DNA from: Prevotella sp. UBA7551
GTDB lineage: Bacteria > Bacteroidota > Bacteroidia > Bacteroidales > Bacteroidaceae
Reading direction: 5' to 3'
Length of the DNA: 22,437 bases
NCBI GenBank assembly: GCA_002479145.1
Contig: DLLX01000018.1
Coordinates: 1 to 22,437 of the forward strand
The notes beneath the pieces are model-generated. The model was not told where the DNA came from. It was given only the letters and a program-made list of their open reading frames with translations, and did no database searches. Position numbers and translations under genes: made by a program. Positions 14,408 through 20,446 of this stretch are shown in pieces (the stretch's first letter is position 1; the number at the start of each line of letters is the position of its first letter).

Positions 14408-15199
14408 CTAAATTTTTCTGATGGCGTCTTTCACGTCATCCACAACGATAAGCTCGATGCCCAAATCCTCCAAGGCGGCACGGTCGGAGGGACGGATATG
14501 GCTGTCTGTGATGAGCATGTCGACCTCTTCCATCCCACATATCTTCGCAAAGCCACGGCGTCCGAACTTAGACGAGTCGCCAAGGACTATGGTTTTCTGC
14601 GCAACACTCATCATAACCTTGTTCAAATGAGCCTCGCGGAGGTCTGTTGTGGTAAATCCATACTCGAAATCTATGCCGTCTATGCCGAGGAAAAGCTTGC
14701 TAAACGTGCAGCCAGCAAGCATTTGTTCCCCGTCAGGGCCTACTACCGAGAGGCTGCTGTGGCGCAAAGTGCCACCCAACTGGATGATATCTATCGCCGA
14801 ATTGACCGCCAACGCCTGGGCTACCTTGAGGGATGCCGTGACAGCAGTGCACTTGGGACAATGCTTCAGACACTGTGCGAAGGCGGTAACGGTAGTCCCT
14901 GAGGCGATGACAATGGAGTCATTGGGCAGCACAAGTTGCGCCGCGGCCGTGCCAATGCTGTACTTCTCCTCGGGGAAGAGCTTCTCCTTCTCGTTCACGG
15001 AGCGGTTAGCAGTGAACGGATTGATCAGTATGGCCTTGCCATGGCTGCGGTAAAGGCGTCCCTGCCGCTCCAAATCTGAAAGGTCTTTGCGTATAGTAAC
15101 CGCCGAAACCTGCAAGCTCTCACTCAATGCTGACACCAATGCAGAGCCGTACTTGAGCAAATGTTCGAGGATGGCAGACTGTCTTTCTTCTTTAGTCAT
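14408..15199 (-). CDS. DeoR/GlpR-family transcriptional regulator
   Basis: The 263-residue form (MTKEERQSAILEHL...) has the standard DeoR start. A further six codons upstream to ATG 15217 are open, but the -7 box at 15219-15226 is too close for that ATG to be in the mRNA. Residues about 5-58 form the winged helix, with the recognition segment VSAVTIRKDLSDLERQGRLYRSHGKA, a typical DeoR signature. The rest is the sugar-phosphate sensor domain: IVIASGTTVTAFA, then IIQLGGTLRHSSLSVVGP, KLFLGIDGID and KTIVLGDSSKFGR. Members usually repress genes for uptake or use of sugars or nucleosides and respond to a phosphorylated sugar. No sugar operon lies beside it here, so its target is unknown. A TTAATCAA/TTGATTAA inverted repeat upstream suggests autoregulation. 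Confidence 0.88.
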   Translation of the reverse strand: MTKEERQSAILEHLLKYGSALVSALSESLQVSAVTIRKDLSDLERQGRLYRSHGKAILINPFTANRSVNEKEKLFPEEKYSIGTAAAQLVLPNDSIVIASGTTVTAFAQCLKHCPKCTAVTASLKVAQALAVNSAIDIIQLGGTLRHSSLSVVGPDGEQMLAGCTFSKLFLGIDGIDFEYGFTTTDLREAHLNKVMMSVAQKTIVLGDSSKFGRRGFAKICGMEEVDMLITDSHIRPSDRAALEDLGIELIVVDDVKDAIRKI

Positions 15200-15218
15200 A
15201 TAATTATTTTGGTTCATA

Positions 15219-15226
15219 CAAAATTA
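15219..15226 (-). promoter_or_regulatory. -7 promoter box of the DeoR-family gene
   Basis: On the minus strand TAATTTTG (15226-15219) fits TAnnTTTG. It ends one base before ATG 15217, so transcription should start within or after that codon, and ATG 15199 becomes the first usable start. A TTG lies upstream at a short 16-nt spacing. Confidence 0.55.
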
Positions 15227-15237
15227 AACTTTTTTCT

Positions 15238-15282
15238 TTAATCAACGATTCTGCCATCTATTGATTAACTTTATTTAATTGA
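15238..15282. promoter_or_regulatory. Inverted repeat, possible operator of the DeoR-family regulator
   Basis: TTAATCAA (15238-15245) and TTGATTAA (15261-15268) are perfect inverted copies with centres about 23 bp apart. A related half site, TTAATTGA, follows at 15275-15282. They sit just upstream of the -7 box and would overlap the -33 region, as expected for autorepression. AT-richness raises the chance of coincidence. Confidence 0.45.
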
Positions 15283-15384
15283 TATTTGTACACAAAGCAG
15301 CCTTTTTCCTTTCAATGGGCAGACCAATCCATTGACTTCTGAAGCCAGAAGGGGATAACCTGTCGAGTGATAAGGGAAATACAA

Positions 15385-15507
15385 ATCAGGTTTTGGGGAA
15401 TAACCGCTCGGGCTTTTCAGAAAAATCAATCAGGCCTTTAGAAAAAGTCGATCAGCCTTTAGGTAGAGCCAATTAGTCCTTTAGGAATAGTCCATCAATT
15501 TTTACGA
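15385..15507. repeat. Six-unit array of 21-22-bp-period repeats
   Basis: Units start at 15385, 15407, 15429, 15451, 15472 and 15494, with cores such as ATCAGGCCTTTAG, ATCAGCCTTTAG and ATTAGTCCTTTAG. The last unit runs into the stop codon of the AraC-family gene. The core and the 22-bp spacing match the arrays at 7484 and 20069, in a more AT-rich and degenerate form. Confidence 0.7.
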
Positions 15508-16376
15508 AACGCTGACGGACTGACTCCGACATGATCCTTGAAGAATTTGCCAAGAAAACTCTGGTTGGGGAAGTTCAGATACTCCGCAATCTCCTTGATA
15601 CTCTTGTCCGAATTCTTCAGCAACAAGCGCAATTCCAGCACAACATAGTAGTCAATCCACTCGTTTGGCGTGCGTTTGCTGATGGTTTTGATGGTCTCGG
15701 AGAGGTATTTGGGGGTGATGCAAAGCTGGTTGGCATACCAACTGACGCGCCTTTCCTGCTTGAAATGGTCACGAACGAGGCGGATATAATTGAAAAACAC
15801 TACCTCGCCCCGCGAAAAGCTCTTTTTCTCCACCATCTGATAGCGGTAGATTACGTTGCTCATGTCATAGATGAGCGCCTTCATGAGCGTGCTGACCAGC
15901 TCGCGGCGGAAGTGATGTTCGGGCTCCAGTATCTTCGTTATGATAGTTTCGACGTATCCCGAGAGCACTTTCACCTCTCTTTCTGTCAGCGAAAAGACGG
16001 GATGCAGGCGGGAAAAGAGGAAGAGTGTGTTGAGATCACGGATGCCGGCGACGATATCGTTGAAGAAATCATACGAGATCATAATCGCTATGCCGTCACA
16101 ATCGTCGGTAGAGAGGAAGTTTTCCACCACTTGTCCTTCTCCAACGATGATCACATCGCCCCGCTTTACCTGCGAATCTTTGCCGTCTACCGTGTAGCTG
16201 GCCTCCCCTTGGGTACATAGCGCAAAGAAAAGACATTGCATTCGGCACGATTTCCACGGGCGAGGCACCTCACTAAAGTGCTCATAGACGAGGAAATCCT
16301 CGTCTATAAAGTGCCCCTTGGGATAGAAATCCCTTGCCTGAGCGACACTTACCTCGATAAAATTGCTCGCTTCCAT
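15495..16376 (-). CDS. AraC-family transcriptional regulator
   Basis: I use the ATG at 16376 (MEASNFIEVS..., 293 residues). The frame is open for eight more codons, but these read through the end of a hairpin. The N-terminal two thirds fit an AraC-type cupin sensor (FFALCTQGEASYTVDGKDSQVKRGDVIIVGEGQ). The C-terminal 100 residues are the double helix-turn-helix: VSWYANQLCITPKYLSETIKTISKRTPNEWI for the first and SIKEIAEYLNFPNQSFLGKFFKDHVGVSPSAFRK for the second, the classic AraC signature. This resembles the many Bacteroidales regulators of this type, whose targets are generally unknown. It stands alone, downstream of and co-oriented with gyrB but separated from it by 136 nt with hairpins. Confidence 0.88.
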   Translation of the reverse strand: MEASNFIEVSVAQARDFYPKGHFIDEDFLVYEHFSEVPRPWKSCRMQCLFFALCTQGEASYTVDGKDSQVKRGDVIIVGEGQVVENFLSTDDCDGIAIMISYDFFNDIVAGIRDLNTLFLFSRLHPVFSLTEREVKVLSGYVETIITKILEPEHHFRRELVSTLMKALIYDMSNVIYRYQMVEKKSFSRGEVVFFNYIRLVRDHFKQERRVSWYANQLCITPKYLSETIKTISKRTPNEWIDYYVVLELRLLLKNSDKSIKEIAEYLNFPNQSFLGKFFKDHVGVSPSAFRKN

Positions 16377-16388
16377 CGTCTGTATTCC

Positions 16389-16414
16389 CCACCTCCCCAA
16401 AGGGAAAGAGGTGG
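16389..16414 (-). promoter_or_regulatory. Hairpin just upstream of the AraC-family start codon
   Basis: CCACCTC (16389-16395) and GAGGTGG (16408-16414) form a perfect 7-bp stem, extendable by CCC/GGG. In the mRNA it ends 12 nt before the ATG, so it could cover the ribosome-binding region and limit translation. Confidence 0.45.
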
Positions 16415-16451
16415 TGGATTCGGCTTTTATGAAAAACTATAATTCGGCAAA

Positions 16452-16469
16452 GGCTACCCTTAGGCAGCC
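16452..16469 (-). terminator. Possible terminator of gyrB
   Basis: On the minus strand GGCTGCC (16469-16463), a TAAG loop and GGTAGCC (16458-16452) form a 7-bp stem with one G-T pair, about 45 nt after the gyrB stop. Only a short TTT follows, with a longer T-run some 20 nt further on. Confidence 0.35.
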
Positions 16470-16512
16470 CTACCATGCGGTTTCCGTGTCTGTACAACCC
16501 GCCTGATGCCGC

Positions 16513-18489
16513 TTATGCGTCTATGTTAGCGTATGTTGCGTTGGCCTCAATAAACTCACGTCGCGGCGCCACATCGTCGCCCATGAGCATTGAGAAGATC
16601 TCGTCGGCATCCGCAGCATTCTCTATCGTCACCTGTTTTAGCAGGCGAGTCTTCGGATCCATGGTCGTCTCCCACAGCTGCTCGGGGTTCATCTCTCCCA
16701 AACCTTTGTATCGTTGCGTGTGGACTCCCTTCCCATTCTCCGCTCCATTGGCGTATTTGTCAAGAAAAGCCTGACGTTGCTGGTCCGTATAGCAGTACTC
16801 TGAAATGTTCTTATAAGTACACTTGTAGAGCGGCGGCGTAGCGATGTAAAGGTGTCCCTCCTCGATTATGCGCGGCATATAGCGGTAGAAGAGCGTCATG
16901 ATGAGCGTGTCGATGTGCGAACCATCGACATCAGCATCGGTCATAATGATGATTTTGTCATAGCGGAGCTTCTCGGTGTTGGCCTCAAAGTTGTCCTGTC
17001 CTTCGCCCATACCAAAGCGAACGCCGATGGATTGGATGATGTTCATCACCGACTCAGCCTCAAACACGCGGTGACGCTGCACCTTCTCCACGTTAAGTAT
17101 CTTGCCTCGGAGCGGCAATATGGCCTGCGTGTAGCGGTCTCTGCCTTGTTTGGCCGACCCGCCAGCCGAGTCGCCCTCGACAAGGAATATCTCCGCACGC
17201 TTAGGATCGCGTATAGAGCAGTCCGCCAACTTCCCTGGGAGTCCTCCTCCGCTCATGACGTTCTTGCGTTGTACGCTCTCCCGCGCCTTACGGGCGGCTA
17301 TACGGGCAGTCGCAGCCAGCACCACCTTGCTGCAAATGAGCTTCGCCTCGTCGGGATGTTCCTCCAGATAGTTGGCCAAAGCCTCGCCCACGGCCTGCTG
17401 CACCGCGCCCGACACCTCGCTGTTGCCGAGCTTTGTCTTGGTCTGACCCTCGAATTGGGGCTCCGAGACCTTGATGGAGATGACGGCGGTGAGGCCCTCA
17501 CGGAAGTCATCGCCCACGATATCAATCTTGGCTTTCTCTATTTGTTTCGAGATTTGGGGGTCGTTGTCGGCATAAGCCTTGAGCGTTCGGGTCAGCGCAA
17601 TACGGAATCCCGTGACGTGTGTTCCGCCCTCTATGGTATTGATGTTGTTGACATAGGAGTGTAGATTCTCGTTGTAGTCCGTGTTATACATGATGGCCAC
17701 CTCGATGGGCACGCCTTGTTTCTCGGTCTTGAGGTAAATAACATCATTGAAAAGATGCGTGCGGTGCCGGTCGATGTAGCGGACAAACTCCTTCAGTCCC
17801 TCCTGGGCGAAGAACACCTCTTGGCGGGTCTTGCCCGTCTCCGGGTCGGGACGCTCATCCGTCAGGGTGATTTTCACGCCCGCATTGAGATAGGCCAGCT
17901 CCCGCATACGACGCGCGACGATGTCCCACTTAAACGTCGTCGTGGTGAATACCGAGCCGTCAGGCCAGAACTGCTGCCTTGTTCCGTGCTTATCCGTGTG
18001 TCCTACGACCTTCACTGGGTACAGGGGCTTGCCCTTCTCATATTCCTGCTGGTAGATATTTCCGTCGCGGAACACCTGCGACTTCATGTGCGAGGAGAGT
18101 GCGTTCACGCAACTCACGCCCACGCCATGGAGACCTCCCGACACCTTATACGAGCCTTTGTCAAACTTTCCGCCCGCGTGCAGGACGGTCATCACGACCT
18201 CCAGCGCACTCTTATGGAGCTTCTTGTGCTCGTCGACGGGAATTCCGCGTCCGTTGTCCTCCACTATCACGGAGCCATCCGCACAGATAGTCACCTCGAT
18301 ATGGCTGCAATATCCCGCCATGGCCTCATCGATAGAGTTGTCCACCGTCTCGTTGATAAGGTGGTGGAGACCCTTTTCGCCGATGTCGCCGATGTACATA
18401 GCCGGGCGCTTGCGCACCGCCTCCAATCCTTCAAGGACTTGTATGTTACTGGCCGAATAGTTTTGCTCTGCAGTCTGAATATCTTCCAT
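16513..18489 (-). CDS. gyrB: DNA gyrase subunit B
   Basis: The complete 658-residue protein is the ATPase subunit of gyrase, which with GyrA introduces negative supercoils. The GHKL ATPase domain shows the catalytic Glu47 (HHLINETVDNSIDEA), DNGRGIPV (78-85) and GGLHGVGVSCVNALS. The TOPRIM domain has EIFLVEGDSAGGSAKQGRDR near residue 438, PLRGKILNVEK, and the metal site DADVDGSHI near 517. The C-terminal RYKGLGEMNPEQLWETTMDP is standard. The length is that of the short GyrB type lacking the enterobacterial insert. GyrB rather than ParE is supported by the overall motif set and synteny with rpsT and recO. It is downstream of rpsT but separated by a terminator, and has its own -7 box at 18517. 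Confidence 0.96.
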   Translation of the reverse strand: MEDIQTAEQNYSASNIQVLEGLEAVRKRPAMYIGDIGEKGLHHLINETVDNSIDEAMAGYCSHIEVTICADGSVIVEDNGRGIPVDEHKKLHKSALEVVMTVLHAGGKFDKGSYKVSGGLHGVGVSCVNALSSHMKSQVFRDGNIYQQEYEKGKPLYPVKVVGHTDKHGTRQQFWPDGSVFTTTTFKWDIVARRMRELAYLNAGVKITLTDERPDPETGKTRQEVFFAQEGLKEFVRYIDRHRTHLFNDVIYLKTEKQGVPIEVAIMYNTDYNENLHSYVNNINTIEGGTHVTGFRIALTRTLKAYADNDPQISKQIEKAKIDIVGDDFREGLTAVISIKVSEPQFEGQTKTKLGNSEVSGAVQQAVGEALANYLEEHPDEAKLICSKVVLAATARIAARKARESVQRKNVMSGGGLPGKLADCSIRDPKRAEIFLVEGDSAGGSAKQGRDRYTQAILPLRGKILNVEKVQRHRVFEAESVMNIIQSIGVRFGMGEGQDNFEANTEKLRYDKIIIMTDADVDGSHIDTLIMTLFYRYMPRIIEEGHLYIATPPLYKCTYKNISEYCYTDQQRQAFLDKYANGAENGKGVHTQRYKGLGEMNPEQLWETTMDPKTRLLKQVTIENAADADEIFSMLMGDDVAPRREFIEANATYANIDA

Positions 18490-18516
18490 GTTATTTTATC
18501 TCTATTTTATAGATTG

Positions 18517-18524
18517 CAAAGTTA
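18517..18524 (-). promoter_or_regulatory. -7 promoter box of gyrB
   Basis: On the minus strand TAACTTTG (18524-18517) matches the consensus, about 28 nt before the gyrB ATG. The -33 position reads TTTCC rather than TTTG, so recognition there is weak. Confidence 0.6.
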
Positions 18525-18658
18525 CGAAAAAATGTGGGGATATGGAAATTTTTCGCCGTCAAATCCCATGTTTTTCCACACCTTCCCAGCCGCCAAAGCA
18601 GGCCATTTCCCTTCCGATTCTACTGCCGGCTGCCCTTGCGCCACGACCCAATGAGACA

Positions 18659-18704
18659 CAAAAAGGCATCCATGGCCTATCTTCTTGATACGTCATGGAT
18701 GCCT
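18659..18704 (-). terminator. Rho-independent terminator of the tRNA-Glu/rpsT transcript
   Basis: On the minus strand AGGCATCCATG (18704-18694) pairs perfectly over 11 bp with CATGGATGCCT (18674-18664), followed by a run of T. It lies about 48 nt after the rpsT stop and separates it from gyrB. Confidence 0.88.
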
Positions 18705-18751
18705 TCAACCATGCCACAGGTCATCACCGCCTGCAGCCGGTGTCCCTCTCC

Positions 18752-19006
18752 TTAGCCCAAAGCAAGGATATGCTTCGAAAGACTCGACTTGAGGTTGGCC
18801 GCTTTATTCTTATGAATGATATTGGTCTTGGCCAACTTGTCCAGCATTCTCTGCACCGTGGGATAGAGAGAAAGGGCTGCCTCCTTGTCCGTTGTGGCAC
18901 GCAGCTTGCGGACAGCATTGCGCATGGTCTTGGCGTAATACTTATTATGAAGCGCGCGAACCTTATCTTGACGGATTCTTTTCAACGATGATTTGTGATT
19001 TGCCAT
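18752..19006 (-). CDS. rpsT: 30S ribosomal protein S20
   Basis: The 84-residue basic protein begins MANHKSSLKRIRQDKVRALHN and continues NAVRKLRATTDKEAA..., with the three-helix, Lys/Arg-rich pattern of S20, which binds 16S rRNA early in 30S assembly. Length is normal. Its ATG lies 34 nt after the 3' end of tRNA-Glu on the same strand, with an A-rich leader and no promoter or terminator between, so tRNA processing probably frees the rpsT message. A strong terminator follows. Confidence 0.96.
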   Translation of the reverse strand: MANHKSSLKRIRQDKVRALHNKYYAKTMRNAVRKLRATTDKEAALSLYPTVQRMLDKLAKTNIIHKNKAANLKSSLSKHILALG

Positions 19007-19040
19007 CTTTACTTCTTTTCTTCTTTTTTATTTTTTATTG

Positions 19041-19112
19041 CAGTCCCTAGCAGAGTCGAACTGCTCTTTAGAGAATGAAAATCTCTCGTCCTAACCGATA
19101 GACGAAGGGACC
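19041..19112 (-). tRNA. tRNA-Glu (anticodon TTC)
   Basis: The minus strand folds into a full cloverleaf of 72 nt. The acceptor is GGTCCCT with AGGGACT (first pair G-T), the D stem GTCT/GGAC, the anticodon stem AGAGA/TCTCT with loop TTTTCAT (anticodon TTC), and the T stem AGCAG/CTGCT with loop TTCGACT. The discriminator base is G, and CCA is not encoded (CAA follows). A consensus promoter lies upstream at 19133-19164 and rpsT follows closely downstream. Confidence 0.96.
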
Positions 19113-19132
19113 GTTGCTTATTTAAGCGGGTG

Positions 19133-19164
19133 CAAAGGTACTGTTTTTTTTCGTTTCGTCCAAA
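19133..19164 (-). promoter_or_regulatory. Promoter of tRNA-Glu/rpsT
   Basis: On the minus strand TTTG (19164-19161), a 20-nt spacer and TACCTTTG (19140-19133) match the Bacteroidetes consensus completely. The tRNA 5' end is about 20 nt downstream of the -7 box, which fits a short 5' leader. Confidence 0.82.
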
Positions 19165-19245
19165 TATTGACAAACGAAAAATCCTCATTTGATGTATTTT
19201 TGTGCCTTAAATGGGTCAAAAGGGCACTTGTCGGCCGTTTTTTTA

Positions 19246-19253
19246 TAACTTTG
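19246..19253 (+). promoter_or_regulatory. -7 promoter box of recO, 5 nt before the ATG
   Basis: TAACTTTG is followed by CACAC and ATG 19259, so the mRNA is predicted to be leaderless. A TTG at 19228-19230 is only 15 nt upstream, a poor -33 spacing. The box excludes an in-frame start at 19211. Confidence 0.68.
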
Positions 19254-19258
19254 CACAC

Positions 19259-19993
19259 ATGGAAGAAGTAAAGACGCGGGCCATCGTTCTCCGCACCGTG
19301 AAGTATGGCGACAGCTCCATTATCGCCGACTTGCTCACCGAGGAGCAGGGGCGCGTGTCTTTTCTCGTCCGCATTCCCAAGACGGACCGGGGGCGGATGC
19401 GGCGGCAATATTTCCTCCCATTGACCCTTTTGAGCATCGATTACGCCTTCCGGCCACGCAGTACGCTCCAGCGAATCCGCGACATACGCCTCGACCAGCC
19501 CTTTACCAACATCCCTGCCAGCCCACAAAAGCAGGCCATCGTGCTCTTTCTCTCCGAGCTGCTCACCTATTCCACGCGCGACGAGCTGCAGAACGAGCCG
19601 CTCTTCCTCTTTGTCCGCTCCAGTCTGTTGTGGCTCGACGCGGCCGAGACCCACTTTGCCAACCTCCATCTCGTCTTCATGGCGCGCATGAGCCGCTTCC
19701 TTGGGTTCTGGCCCAACCTCGACGACTACCATGTGGGCTGCTATTTCGACCTCCGTGGCGCGACGTTCACGCCCCTCCGACCGTCACACCCCGACTTTCT
19801 GCCCCCTGAAGATGCCGCACGCGTCGGCATTCTGATGCGCATCACTTATCCAACAATGCACGTCTTCCGCCCATCGCGCGAGGAGCGCAACCGGATTGTG
19901 GAGATTATGCTCGACTATTACCGCCTGCACGTGCCCAACATGCCCCACCTCCGCTCCTTCTCCGTGCTCCGCGAGCTGTTCGCCGGGGCATGA
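19259..19993 (+). CDS. recO: DNA repair protein RecO
   Basis: The 244-residue protein helps RecR load RecA on SSB-coated DNA in the RecF pathway. The N-terminal OB-fold is clear: EEVKTRAIVLRTVKYGDSSIIADLLTEEQGRVSFLVR. It is followed by the helical domain with FLSELLTYSTRDELQNEPLFLFVRSSL and RMSRFLGFWPNL, as in RecO. The zinc-finger cysteines of some RecO proteins are absent: the region with CYFDLRGATF has a single Cys, as I would expect for the Bacteroidetes type. The start at 19259 is favoured over 19211 because the -7 box lies between them. It is divergent from tRNA-Glu and ends before a terminator at 20074. Confidence 0.92.
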   Translation: MEEVKTRAIVLRTVKYGDSSIIADLLTEEQGRVSFLVRIPKTDRGRMRRQYFLPLTLLSIDYAFRPRSTLQRIRDIRLDQPFTNIPASPQKQAIVLFLSELLTYSTRDELQNEPLFLFVRSSLLWLDAAETHFANLHLVFMARMSRFLGFWPNLDDYHVGCYFDLRGATFTPLRPSHPDFLPPEDAARVGILMRITYPTMHVFRPSREERNRIVEIMLDYYRLHVPNMPHLRSFSVLRELFAGA

Positions 19994-20068
19994 CGGCGCA
20001 ACAAGGCGAATGGACTGGTTGTACGATTTTTCTTTACAGTCTTATTTTCTCCTTCCTGCCACTTCGCC

Positions 20069-20156
20069 ATACCGCCCCTTTTGCGCTGCCAAAGGGGCTT
20101 TATTACACGACAAAAGGGGCTGAATCACGATGCAAAATGGGCTGAATCGCAATACG
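20069..20156. repeat. Four-unit array of 22-bp-period repeats (one plus, three inverted)
   Basis: A unit in plus orientation starts at 20069 (ATACCGCCCCTTTTGCG...). Three inverted units follow at exact 22-bp steps: 20091 (AAAGGGGCTTTATTACACG), 20113 (AAAGGGGCTGAATCACGATG) and 20135 (AAATGGGCTGAATCGC). The core is the reverse complement of that in the array at 7484. Confidence 0.82.
20074..20104 (+). terminator. Terminator of recO built from two head-to-head repeat units
   Basis: GCCCCTTT (20074-20081) pairs perfectly with AAAGGGGC (20091-20098) over a 9-nt loop, followed by TTTATT. It lies 80 nt after the recO stop. The two arms are the first two units of the 22-bp array. Confidence 0.65.
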
Positions 20157-20402
20157 ATTTAGAACAAATCTGAGACCTTCTGGCTTTCAATGGGTTACGG
20201 AACAAGAACATCCCTTTACGGAAGCCAAGGGGGAGAAGAGGGGGAAAAAGCCAAGCGCCATTCCGTTAGGAACAAACTTGACATTGCGTTCCTCCCACGC
20301 ACCACTCCATTACCCTCCCATCCATTCGCTTCAGCAGCCGCCCTCGGCCAATATTCTCACCACTTCAAGAGAAGACTGAGGCCGTAAGCCATTTTTTTTT
20401 CG
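20157..20402. other. Intergenic region, nothing further recognised
   Basis: Between the repeat array and the GH92 promoter I see no ORF with a recognisable product, no RNA gene and no strong hairpin. It ends in a run of T (20392-20400) just before the -7 box. Confidence 0.5.
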
Positions 20403-20410
20403 TACTTTTG
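20403..20410 (+). promoter_or_regulatory. -7 promoter box of the GH92 gene
   Basis: TACTTTTG matches TAnnTTTG and lies 36 nt before ATG 20447. No good -33 element is found at the usual distance, which may mean activator dependence. Confidence 0.5.
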
Positions 20411-20446
20411 CGGCATAAACCACAAAGCGATATTGTACCCAAAGAT

